A DNA stretch of 60,602 nt. Origin: Bordetella sp. Lineage in GTDB: Bacteria > Pseudomonadota > Alphaproteobacteria > Caulobacterales > Caulobacteraceae. The stretch covers positions 1 to 60,602 of the forward strand of contig JAFKFS010000019.1 in the NCBI GenBank assembly GCA_017308115.1. Direction: 5' to 3'. The position numbers and the translations under genes are program-made. The notes under the pieces were generated by a model, which made no database searches, had not been told where the DNA came from, and saw only the letters and a list, made by a program, of their open reading frames with translations. How positions within the stretch are numbered: the first letter of the stretch is position 1; each line of letters begins with the position of its first letter. Below, piece after piece: positions 27,546-36,170 of the stretch.

Positions 27546-28819
27546 CGACTCTTCGCCCACTACTGCTCGACACCCGCGACGGTGAATGGGGAAAGGGTGA
27601 ACCTGCAGAAGGACGTGTAGAAATGCACGTCATCAGAGGAACGGACTTCGCTGCAGTTCGTGAGGGCCAAACTGACGGTGTGCCGGTGCGTTACCTTGAG
27701 CAGCGACATGCCGACCGTAAGCGCCTGCAGCCCTGGGACATCGTATTCGAGACTGCCGGCGGCAGCCCCGACCGCCCGACTGGACGTTCCATTCTAATGA
27801 CGCCGAGGGCTTTCGAGTTACTTGGCGACGAGGTTACTTGCGCGAGCTTTGCCCGGTTTCTCAGGGTCGACCCGAAGCAGGCAGACCCCGCTTTCGTCTT
27901 CTGGATGCTCCAACACCACTATGAGTGCAGGGACCTGCTTCAGTATCACACGCAGCATACTGGCGTGGCACGTTTCCAATTCACCACCTTCTCCAACACA
28001 TTCGATTTCGACCTTCCCCCGCTCGACACCCAACGCCGTATCGCGTCGATCCTGGGCGCCTATGACGACCTGATCGAGGTCAACCGGCGCCGGGTGGCGG
28101 TGCTGGAGGAGATGGCGCGGGGGCTGTTCGAGGAGTGGTTCGTCCGCTTCCGCTTCCCCGGCCACGAGAGCGTCCCCCTCGTCGCCACCCCAGACGGCCC
28201 GCTGCCGCAGGGGTGGTCTCGTAACATCGTCGAAGAGGTAACGAGCTTCATCAATAGAGGGATCGCTCCGAAATATTCGGATGATAGTGAGACCCTCGTT
28301 GTCAACCAGAAGTGCATTCGTGACGGTCGACTGAACCTTGCGCTAGCCAGGCGTCAGACGAAAACGCCGCCAGCCGCCAAGCTGGTTCAGGTTGGCGATG
28401 TCCTCATCAACTCGACCGGTGTGGGAACACTTGGTCGTGTGGCGCAGGCTGAAGAGGTCCCCCAAGGCCTGACGGTCGACAGCCATGTCACGATCGTTCG
28501 CCCTGCGTGCCAGGACGATCGGGACTACCTCGGGCTACTTTTACTGAGTATGCAGCAGACGTTTGAGCACCTTGGTGCTGGCTCGACGGGGCAGACCGAA
28601 CTTTCCCGGCAAGCGGTCGGAGCGCAGGTGGTGCCGTGGGCGCCTAAAGGACTGCGGACTTCTTTCGGCGCGGCTGTTCGCCCTATGCGAGCTTTGGTCG
28701 TGAAACTCATAAGGCAAAACGAGCGGCTTGCTGAATCCCGTGACCTCTTGCTCCCCCGCCTCCTCTCAGGACAGCTCTCAGTCGAAGCCGCTGAGCGGGA
28801 CCTGGAGCTGGCCGCATGA
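27542..28819 (+). CDS. hsdS: Type I restriction-modification specificity subunit
   Basis: A 425-residue HsdS with two target-recognition domains. The first half ends in the conserved helix IASILGAYDDLIEVNRRRV; the second half ends similarly (LVVKLIRQNERLAESRDLLLPRLLSGQLSVE). PLDTQRRI and NILSTGVGTLG-like segments are typical. Each half reads one part of a bipartite site; the site itself cannot be read from the protein. Overlaps hsdM and the following gene by four bases. Confidence 0.94.
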   Translation: MTTLRPLLLDTRDGEWGKGEPAEGRVEMHVIRGTDFAAVREGQTDGVPVRYLEQRHADRKRLQPWDIVFETAGGSPDRPTGRSILMTPRAFELLGDEVTCASFARFLRVDPKQADPAFVFWMLQHHYECRDLLQYHTQHTGVARFQFTTFSNTFDFDLPPLDTQRRIASILGAYDDLIEVNRRRVAVLEEMARGLFEEWFVRFRFPGHESVPLVATPDGPLPQGWSRNIVEEVTSFINRGIAPKYSDDSETLVVNQKCIRDGRLNLALARRQTKTPPAAKLVQVGDVLINSTGVGTLGRVAQAEEVPQGLTVDSHVTIVRPACQDDRDYLGLLLLSMQQTFEHLGAGSTGQTELSRQAVGAQVVPWAPKGLRTSFGAAVRPMRALVVKLIRQNERLAESRDLLLPRLLSGQLSVEAAERDLELAA

Positions 28820-29829
28820 CAGTGAAACTGGGCAAGGTGATTCCGGTCGACGTGCGCAAGGCCTGGCCAAACGAGGCCGCGCACTTTACCCCCTGGCTGG
28901 CCTCTCCTGACGGCCTGGAGCTGCTTCAGGACGCCCTCGGGATGGACCTAGAGGTGGAGGCCATGGAGCAGTTCGTCGGCCCCTTCCGGGCAGACATCCT
29001 GGCGAAGCGCACCGACACGCCCGACGAGCACTGGGTGTTAGTCGAGAACCAGCTGGAGAAGACCGATCACCGCCACCTGGGCCAGCTGCTGACCTATGCC
29101 GCGGGCCTCAAGGCCGCGACGATCGTCTGGGTCGCCCAGGACTTCGCCGAGGAGCACCGCGCCGCGCTCGACTGGCTGAACGAGATTACAAGCGACGCCT
29201 ACCAATTCTTCGGCCTCCAGATCGAGCTGTGGCAGATAGGCGCTTCCGACCCCGCGCCCATGCTCAATGTCCTGGCCGAACCGAACGAATGGTCGCGCGA
29301 GGTCAAGCAGTCGGCCGAAGGCGGCGTGTCCGACCTCAAGCAACAGCAGTTGGCCTACTGGCAGGCTCTTCGGACCCGATTGCTGGAGCGAAAGAGCAAG
29401 GTGCGCCCCCAGAAGGCCCATCCGCAGTCCTGGACCACGTTCGCCATCGGGCGCGCGGGAACCTGGCTTGGCGCCTGCGTACATTCCCAGAAGAAGTATG
29501 TCTGGGCTGAGTTCTGCTGTCGGGGGCCTGCTGGCAAGGTCTGGTACGACGAGCTGTTCGCGCAGAAAGAGGCCATTGAGGCGGAGTTTGGCGCCCCGCT
29601 ATCGTGGGAGCGCCTGGACGGGAAAAAGCAGAGCCGCATCGCGATCTATCTGGAAGGCGCGGATCCGACCAGCGAGGCGGACTGGACCCGCCAGCACGAG
29701 TGGCTGATCCAGCAGCTGGAGAGGATGCGCCCCGTCTTCCAGACACGTGCCCTCACTTTGAGCGACGGCAACGGCATGACTATGACCGAGGCCGATGATA
29801 CCGGCCATGATGAGCCGGAAGAGGCTTGA
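28816..29829 (+). CDS. DUF4268 protein with putative PD-(D/E)XK-like domain, inside the hsd operon
   Basis: A 337-residue protein translated between hsdS and hsdR, coupled by ATGA overlaps on both sides. The N-terminal domain reads FRADILAK (D60) ... WVLVENQLEKTDHRHLGQLLTYAAG, with E77-N-Q79, a degenerate form of the PD-(D/E)XK core. The C-terminal part (about 170-320) with FAIGRAGTWLGA and IAIYLEGADPTSE matches the DUF4268 family as I know it from type I loci. An accessory nuclease or a regulator of restriction is possible; no function is established by the sequence. Confidence 0.8.
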   Translation: MTVKLGKVIPVDVRKAWPNEAAHFTPWLASPDGLELLQDALGMDLEVEAMEQFVGPFRADILAKRTDTPDEHWVLVENQLEKTDHRHLGQLLTYAAGLKAATIVWVAQDFAEEHRAALDWLNEITSDAYQFFGLQIELWQIGASDPAPMLNVLAEPNEWSREVKQSAEGGVSDLKQQQLAYWQALRTRLLERKSKVRPQKAHPQSWTTFAIGRAGTWLGACVHSQKKYVWAEFCCRGPAGKVWYDELFAQKEAIEAEFGAPLSWERLDGKKQSRIAIYLEGADPTSEADWTRQHEWLIQQLERMRPVFQTRALTLSDGNGMTMTEADDTGHDEPEEA

Positions 29830-32800
29830 TGGCGCCCTCTCTCACCGGAACCATCGCCTCAGAGGACGGCATCGTCGAGCAGCCCGCACTGGCTCTCCTG
29901 CAGGAGCTGGGCTGGACGCACGCCAACCTCATGCATGAGCAGCCGGGCCCGGCGAACCCGACAGGCCGAACGAGCTTTCGTCAGACCTGGCTCCCGGCGC
30001 GTCTCCAGAAGGCCTTGGCCAAGCTCAACCCCGGCCTGCCCCCCGAAGCCTTGAAGCTGGCCGAGGAGGCCCTGACGAAGGACCGCACCGGCGCCCTCGC
30101 GGCCAACGCCAACCGCGAGGTGCACGCCTTCCTGGTCGACGGCGTGCGCGTCCAGGTGCGCAAGGACGACGGCGCGTTCGAGGACCTGACCGTCCGCGTC
30201 ATCGACTGGAAGGACCCGCTGGCGAACGACTTCTTGGTGGCAAGCCAGGTCTGGGTCGGAGGCGTGCTTCACAAGCGCCGCCCCGACACGATCGGCTTCG
30301 TCAACGGCCTGCCGCTGCTGCTGGCGGAGTGGAAGGCGCCCACCTGTCCGCTGGCCGACGCCTACGAGAAGAACCTGCGGGACTACCGGGACACCGTGCC
30401 CCGCCTGTTCGACGCCAACGGTTTCGTGTTGCTCTCCAACGGCCTGGAGTCGGTCATGGGGGCGAGCCATGCCCCCTACGAGTTCTACGCCCCCTGGAAG
30501 AAGCTCGACGAAGACGGGCCCGAGGACGCAAGCCTGGAGACGATGCTGCGGGCGACCTGCGAACCTGCCCGCTTTCTCGACCTGATCGAAAGCTTCATCC
30601 TCTTCGACGAGGTCCCCGGCGGCCTGCGCAAGATCATCGGCAAGTACCACCAGGTGCTGGGGGTCAACCGCGCCATCCAGGCCATGGAGCACATCGCGGA
30701 CAACCAGGGAAAGCTCGGCGTCTTCTGGCACACGCAGGGCTCGGGCAAGAGCCTGTCGATGGTGATGTTCGCCGAGAAGGTCCTGCGGCGGCTGGGCGGC
30801 AACTACACCTTCGTCATCGTCACCGACCGCACCGAACTGGACGACCAGATCGCCGGTCAGTTCGCATCGGCCGGCACCCTCACAAAGAACATCGACCAGG
30901 TTCAGGCCGGCAGCCGGGATCACCTCAAGACCCTGCTGTCGGGCAACGAGCGCTATGTCTTCACGCTGATCCAAAAGTTCTCGACCGCCGAGCGAGAGCC
31001 CATGCTGGTCCTTTCCGACCGGTCGGACATCATCGTCATCACCGACGAAGCCCACCGGAGCCAGTACGACCAGCTCGCGGCCAACATGCGGGCGGCCTTG
31101 CCCAACGCGGCCTTCATCGGCTTCACCGGGACCCCGCTGATCAAGGGGGCGGACAGCAAGACCCGCGAGGTCTTCGGCGACTATGTGTCCATCTACGACT
31201 TCGCCCAGTCGGTCCGCGACGGCGCCACGGTCCCGCTGTACTACGAGGCCCGCAAGCCCGAGCTGCAGATGGACGCCGCCGCCCTGCGTGAGGAGCTGGA
31301 CGACCTCCTGGATGAGGCCATGCTCGACGAGGAGCAGGAGAGGAAGCTCCAGCGCCAGTTCGGCCGCCAATACACGCTGATCACCGCGCCCGATCGTCTC
31401 GACAAGGTGGCCGACGACGTGGCGCTCCACTTCGCCCAGCGCGGCTATCGGGGCAAGGCGATGTTCGTGGCGATCGACAAGGCAACTGCCGTCGCCATGC
31501 ACGACCGCGTGAAGGCGTCCGTAGCCCTGCGGATCGCCGAAGACGAGATCAAGCTCAAGAGCGCGCATGAGGCGGAAGGCGCGGCGATCGTCGAACGCCT
31601 ACAGTGGCTACGTGAGCTCGACATGGCGGTTGTCGTCAGCCAGGGCCAGAACGAAATCGACGACCTGAAGAAGAAGGGCCTCGACATCCTGCCCCACCGA
31701 GAGCGGATGCAGAAGGAGGACCTGGAAGCCAAGTTCAAGGACAAGGACGATCCGCTGCGGCTGGTGTTCGTCTGCGCCATGTGGATCACGGGTTTCGACG
31801 TCCCTTCGATCGGCACCGTCTACCTCGACAAGCCGATGAAGAATCACACGCTCATGCAGACCATCGCCCGCGCCAATCGCCGGGCCGAAGGCAAGACGGC
31901 GGGGGTGATCGTCGACTACGTGGGCGTGTTCAACAACCTCCAAAAGGCGCTGGCGGTCTATGCAGGGGGTGGAAACGGCGAAGGCGGGCGTGAGCCGATT
32001 GAAGGCAAAGAAGCTCTGGTAGGCGCCCTTGAAGACGCCTTGAGGGCCGCACGTGCCTTTGTGGAGCCGTTGGGCGTCGACGTGGACTCGATCGGTGGCG
32101 CTTCACAGAAGAGCTTCGACAGGCTCAAGCTCATTTCAGCCGCCGTCGAAACCCTGGTGGCGCCAGACGACCGACGCAGGGAATTCCTGCGCCTGACGGC
32201 GGCGGTCATGACGGCCTACAAGGCGATCTTGCCCGACGAGCGCGCCGCGCCCTTCATGAAGCCCGTGGCGGTCCTGCACACCCTTTCTGACGCCGTGAAG
32301 GCCAAGTTGGGTCCAGTAGACATCTCGGCCATCTCCGACCGCATTGCCGAGATTATCGACGAGCGGCTCGAAGGCGTTGCGATCCTGACCCCGATCGTCG
32401 AGGGCGACACCCCGGAGGGCCGCGTGGACCTGTCGGGTATCGACTTCGAGGCCCTTGCCCAGCTCTTTGAACAAAGCCCCAAGGTCACCGTCGAGCGCAT
32501 GCGCGAGGAGGCTGAGGAGCAAGTTCAGAAGATGGCCCAAGCCAACCCCACGCGCCTCCCACTGGTCGAGCGCCTTGAGAAGCTTATTGCCGATTACAAC
32601 TCGGGTGCGATCGACCCCGAGCGCTTCTTTGAGGCCCTCCAGGCGTTCATCGCCGGGCTGAACCAGGAGCAGGAGCGTGCGGCCCGTGAGGAGCTGTCAG
32701 AGGAGGAGTTGGCCATCTTCGACCTGCTCACGACCCCAGAGCCCAAGCTGACAAAGGCCGATGAGGCCCAAGTCAAAGGCGTCGCCAGACGTCTGTTGCA

Positions 32801-33002
32801 GCGACTGGAAGACCTAGTCGAGGCTGTGAACTGGACCGGCAATCAGCAGTCACGCGGCGCGGTTTGGTCTGAAATTCGCGTGAAGCTGAACGATCTGCCT
32901 GAGGCCCCGTACCCTCAGGACCTCTGGGATGCGAAAGTCCATCAGGTATGGAACTTCATCCTCACGCGTTATGCAGCGGCGCAAGGCTCGCGCTCCAACT
33001 GA
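29826..33002 (+). CDS. hsdR: Type I restriction-modification endonuclease/translocase subunit
   Basis: A 1058-residue HsdR. The N-terminal nuclease domain has PLLLAEWKAP, the E-x-K active site. The motor domains show FWHTQGSGKSLSM (Walker A), VIVTDRTELDDQIAGQF, VITDEAHRSQYD (DEAH box), GFTGTPLI, VFVCAMWITGFDVPS and QTIARANRRAEG. It translocates unmodified DNA and cuts at a distance. The C-terminal helical region (about 820-1050) binds the MTase. All motifs are intact, so the system appears functional. Its 3' end overlaps a truncated DUF2971 gene on the other strand. Confidence 0.95.
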   Translation: MMAPSLTGTIASEDGIVEQPALALLQELGWTHANLMHEQPGPANPTGRTSFRQTWLPARLQKALAKLNPGLPPEALKLAEEALTKDRTGALAANANREVHAFLVDGVRVQVRKDDGAFEDLTVRVIDWKDPLANDFLVASQVWVGGVLHKRRPDTIGFVNGLPLLLAEWKAPTCPLADAYEKNLRDYRDTVPRLFDANGFVLLSNGLESVMGASHAPYEFYAPWKKLDEDGPEDASLETMLRATCEPARFLDLIESFILFDEVPGGLRKIIGKYHQVLGVNRAIQAMEHIADNQGKLGVFWHTQGSGKSLSMVMFAEKVLRRLGGNYTFVIVTDRTELDDQIAGQFASAGTLTKNIDQVQAGSRDHLKTLLSGNERYVFTLIQKFSTAEREPMLVLSDRSDIIVITDEAHRSQYDQLAANMRAALPNAAFIGFTGTPLIKGADSKTREVFGDYVSIYDFAQSVRDGATVPLYYEARKPELQMDAAALREELDDLLDEAMLDEEQERKLQRQFGRQYTLITAPDRLDKVADDVALHFAQRGYRGKAMFVAIDKATAVAMHDRVKASVALRIAEDEIKLKSAHEAEGAAIVERLQWLRELDMAVVVSQGQNEIDDLKKKGLDILPHRERMQKEDLEAKFKDKDDPLRLVFVCAMWITGFDVPSIGTVYLDKPMKNHTLMQTIARANRRAEGKTAGVIVDYVGVFNNLQKALAVYAGGGNGEGGREPIEGKEALVGALEDALRAARAFVEPLGVDVDSIGGASQKSFDRLKLISAAVETLVAPDDRRREFLRLTAAVMTAYKAILPDERAAPFMKPVAVLHTLSDAVKAKLGPVDISAISDRIAEIIDERLEGVAILTPIVEGDTPEGRVDLSGIDFEALAQLFEQSPKVTVERMREEAEEQVQKMAQANPTRLPLVERLEKLIADYNSGAIDPERFFEALQAFIAGLNQEQERAAREELSEEELAIFDLLTTPEPKLTKADEAQVKGVARRLLQRLEDLVEAVNWTGNQQSRGAVWSEIRVKLNDLPEAPYPQDLWDAKVHQVWNFILTRYAAAQGSRSN

Positions 33003-33241
33003 GGCCTCATTTCCAATTGCGGCTGCAGGTATAGGGTGGCGATCGCCAGCAGACGCCCGTGGTGTCGAAACAGATTCTTCCACGCGACTTCGTCGCCCTG
33101 CCAGGCAACATCGCGATAGCCCTCCATCGGATCGTTAAGTTCGGAGGCCGTGGAAAAATAGATCTCCTGCCGTTCCAGCTCGTGAAACCCATCGAGCAAA
33201 GCGTAGGCGGGCCGAAAGCGATACATCGGGGGCGATATCAT
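32969..33241 (-). pseudogene. Truncated DUF2971-like gene
   Basis: The 90-codon frame starts MISPPMYRFRPAYALLDGF and contains YFSTASELNDPMEGY, the F-x-x-P/A-x-x-(F/L)-N-D-P-(F/M) signature of DUF2971 proteins, which normally exceed 250 residues. After the first ~75 residues it runs into the complement of the hsdR 3' end and stops. The gene therefore lost its C-terminal two-thirds where it meets the hsd operon. It lies 47 bp downstream of the membrane protein gene and probably once belonged to that operon. Confidence 0.65.
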
Positions 33242-33288
33242 GGGCGAGTGAGGATCAAGATGGTCCGTCTCTGCGAAACGGGCGGGGC

Positions 33289-33924
33289 TCAAGCTTTTGC
33301 AACACCCGCCCCTGGGGCGGACACCTTGCAGGCGACCACATTGCGGACGAAGCGATGAGCGGCGTTCCGCGCCGCAAACATCACAAGCAGGTACCCCACG
33401 GCACAAACGCCTGTCAGCTTGAATGCGCCCGGCCAGGTCTGGACATCCACAAGCCCCAGAACGGGGCTGAGCAGGGTCAACAGGGCCAAAAGGACAGTGC
33501 AGTCCCGAAGCGCCAGATATCGGCGATGCGCATCAGTGATCGAGGGTTCCGACTCGACCTCTTTAAACCAGCGATACCAAAGCGCGTTCTGTTGCGCCCC
33601 AGTATCCATTGCGGGCGGCAAAAGTGACGTCAGGCGATCGGCGTCAACGCGGGGATCTTTGAGCGCATGAAGGGTAAATGCACGATGCCCGGGCAGAATT
33701 TCTCTGATCCGCCAGAAGACCAACGCCCCTTTGACCGAGGGCGGCGCGAGATCCTGAAAGACCAAAATGATCAAGCCAGCCACTCCGGCGGCTGAGACAT
33801 GCTGGACGACGTTCCGAACAAGATCCGCATCGGTCGGACCGATCAACGCAGCGGCAACCGCATAGAGGCTGAGGATTGGCAGCAGATAGCGGACCCCCAG
33901 GCCGGTTTTCAAAGTCTCCGCCAT
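33289..33924 (-). CDS. Four-helix membrane protein, last gene of the E2-E1-JAB operon
   Basis: A 211-residue integral membrane protein: hydrophobic segments near residues 12-30, 41-59, 143-160 and 166-185, with a cytosolic-looking domain of about 80 residues between helices 2 and 3 (FWRIREILPGHRAF ... QNALWYRWFKEVE ... HRRYLALRD). Its ATG shares a base with the stop of the upstream gene (TGATG), so translation is coupled. No enzymatic motif is visible. In several antiviral systems the last gene is a membrane effector; by analogy this is an effector candidate, but that is inference. Confidence 0.75.
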   Translation of the reverse strand: MAETLKTGLGVRYLLPILSLYAVAAALIGPTDADLVRNVVQHVSAAGVAGLIILVFQDLAPPSVKGALVFWRIREILPGHRAFTLHALKDPRVDADRLTSLLPPAMDTGAQQNALWYRWFKEVESEPSITDAHRRYLALRDCTVLLALLTLLSPVLGLVDVQTWPGAFKLTGVCAVGYLLVMFAARNAAHRFVRNVVACKVSAPGAGVAKA

Positions 33925-36170
33925 CAGCCGATCCTCAGATGCGCTTGCAGATCGCCGTCTGCGACAATGACCATGAGCGTCGGCCTCCGCAGAGGTTCGT
34001 CGATCTCATGGCACGCCATCATGGTTTTGTAGTCCCGCCCTGACAGCCCAGCAGCCCCGTCCGGGTGGCTATGCCAAGAACCGCACAGATAAAGCCGTCC
34101 GCGCGTTTTGCGGTCGAGCCGCCGCTCACTAGCGGTAGCGCCAGCCGGACCTAGCTTGAGAGATACGTCGTCGGCCGTCGTGTCAGGCGGTTGCTCCCCC
34201 GCGAAGACGATGGTGATGACCTTCCGCATTGGGTCCCAGGCCCCGTAAAGGTAACCGCCCGTCTCCGCTGGCAGAGCCGCCTCACGACGCTCCGCCAGCT
34301 GCGCGGCTACATCCTCGCTCAACCGGACGGTCCATTCCGGCTCGGTCGGCGGTTTGAGTTCCCGGAACGGAGCTACGGGTCGCCACGACCAACCACTCGG
34401 AAGCCCACGCGCGTCCACCGGGTTGAGTGCGACGCCTGATCCTTCATCGGGCGTGAAGATCATCGCAGCCGTGACCGAGGCATGCTGTTCGACCCAGTGG
34501 TTCGGCAAGCGGGTGGTTTGAGACGTGCAGCCGAAGCCATACAGCAGAGGGTCTGGTCCGAGCGGATATTGGTTCTCGTGATCCAGCCAAGCGGCGATGT
34601 TCGCATCTTCGGTTGCCGACGCGTAAAGACTGACCAGCAGGTCGGCCAAGTTCGGGCCGTTGGGGCGGGAAACGAAGGTCACGCCCAACCGCCCATCATG
34701 AAAAATCTCGCTGCGGACGATCGTGCAATCGCCCCTGACAGCCCGATCGTCGAGCGCGACACGAACACGTTCATCCGCCGTGGCGTCCACGACCAGGCGG
34801 CCTCGAAGACGACCCGCCATAACCTCAGATGGCGTAACGACTATGTCTTCGTCATGCGTGACACAATCTGCGCCGCTGATGTCTGATACCAGCCCAGAAG
34901 CCTGCATCACCTTCTTCCGGTACCCATCGGAAATACGGGCGATGTTGCGTGTGAGGTTGTGGGCGCGCAGATTGTCTTGGTCTTGCAGCAGAAGATCACT
35001 CGCACCGCTCCGAACCAGGTTGTTCAAGATGGAGCCGCCAAGGGCGCCCACCCCAAGTAGCGCAATCGGGGGCAGCATCGGCGCGCCGGACACCCATCGA
35101 AACAGCTCGGGTTCCGGCGGATGATCGCCGATCACGGTCCGGACCTCGGCTTCGGCCACCGGAAGTGTCTGAACAGATGGCCAAGACACGATCAGCGCCC
35201 GAAGTTCCAAGCGTCTTGCCCGCGGATCGTCTGAATAGCCGAAAAAGCTATCCATAATGGGCGCAGGCCGCCAGATGCCGACGACGACGACAACAGACTT
35301 GCGGCCATGTTCATGGTGATGGGCGAAGTCGCATCCGGCCCCGAGAAGTTCACCCACCGCTGTATCGTAGGCCTGGAGCACGCCGACCTGCTCAAGGCCG
35401 GCGCGCATTTCTGCTTCGGTTCGCCAATCCGCGAAGATGGGATCGGTCTCGACGACGGATGGATCTCGCCACAGGAACACCCACGGCACGCCGCGACGCT
35501 TCGCCCCGTCGCACTGAAGCCCGAGGGCCTCCCGGATGTGTTCGATCGACACAGCGCCGGGGACAAGCAGCACCGCGCGGTCCACATCGTCTTCGCGGTT
35601 GATCGCCACGCCAAAGGCATGCCCGCCTTGGGGATGGGCTTGAGCATGTTCCTGGAAAAACTTCGGCTGAACTTGGCCGAAGCGAAACTGCTGCTGGAAG
35701 CCGAACGGCACCGGCTCCCATCCATCAGCCATGAGCGATCCGGTCTTGGCGTCGCGCATGAAGGTCCGGAGCCGTTCCAACAGAGCCTCGATCCCGCCGC
35801 GTTCGTAGATCGGCTGCATACCCCCCAAGGCCAGACAGGGCGCCGCCGCGCAGCCGGGAGGCCCGGAGCAGAGATGCCCGACGTTGCGTGGGAAATCGTC
35901 GCGATCACAGAGGACGTTTCGGGGCGCGGTCGCCCCGAAACGCGCCCCACCGGCGTAGACGAAATGGACGGTCTCGACGTCCCTCACATCCACGCTCGAG
36001 GGTTCGGCCGTAGGCTCAGTCTGAATGTCGAACGTCAACATCGCCTCGCCATCCTGACCGGTCGTCAGGCGAACACTCTCCGGCACCACCGCACGTGAAC
36101 TTCGAACACGGAGCAGCTCAAGCTCGTGCAGAAGGTCGCGGACAATCGGGGTTTCAACGCCGTCAGCCAT
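33924..36170 (-). CDS. Single-chain E2-E1(ThiF)-JAB ubiquitin-like conjugation and deconjugation protein
   Basis: A 748-residue fusion of three ubiquitin-pathway domains. Residues about 60-150 look like a prokaryotic E2: NVLCDRDDFPRNVGHLC, then PCLALGG with candidate catalytic Cys112, and ALLERLRTFMRDA. Residues about 360-560 are a ThiF/E1 adenylation domain: LLGVGALGGSILNNLVRSG, QDQDNLRAHNLTRNIA and LVVDATADERVR; Cys548 in GFGCTSQT is a candidate thioester Cys. Residues about 620-745 are a JAB/JAMM metalloprotease with all ligands: E636 (AETGGYLYG), H700 and H702 (WHSHP), S710 and D713. The ATG at 36170 has GGAGG eight bases upstream inside the MBL gene end; an upstream GTG at 36209 is less likely. 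The family is known from surveys of prokaryotic ubiquitin-like systems; function unproved. Confidence 0.85.
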   Translation of the reverse strand: MADGVETPIVRDLLHELELLRVRSSRAVVPESVRLTTGQDGEAMLTFDIQTEPTAEPSSVDVRDVETVHFVYAGGARFGATAPRNVLCDRDDFPRNVGHLCSGPPGCAAAPCLALGGMQPIYERGGIEALLERLRTFMRDAKTGSLMADGWEPVPFGFQQQFRFGQVQPKFFQEHAQAHPQGGHAFGVAINREDDVDRAVLLVPGAVSIEHIREALGLQCDGAKRRGVPWVFLWRDPSVVETDPIFADWRTEAEMRAGLEQVGVLQAYDTAVGELLGAGCDFAHHHEHGRKSVVVVVGIWRPAPIMDSFFGYSDDPRARRLELRALIVSWPSVQTLPVAEAEVRTVIGDHPPEPELFRWVSGAPMLPPIALLGVGALGGSILNNLVRSGASDLLLQDQDNLRAHNLTRNIARISDGYRKKVMQASGLVSDISGADCVTHDEDIVVTPSEVMAGRLRGRLVVDATADERVRVALDDRAVRGDCTIVRSEIFHDGRLGVTFVSRPNGPNLADLLVSLYASATEDANIAAWLDHENQYPLGPDPLLYGFGCTSQTTRLPNHWVEQHASVTAAMIFTPDEGSGVALNPVDARGLPSGWSWRPVAPFRELKPPTEPEWTVRLSEDVAAQLAERREAALPAETGGYLYGAWDPMRKVITIVFAGEQPPDTTADDVSLKLGPAGATASERRLDRKTRGRLYLCGSWHSHPDGAAGLSGRDYKTMMACHEIDEPLRRPTLMVIVADGDLQAHLRIG

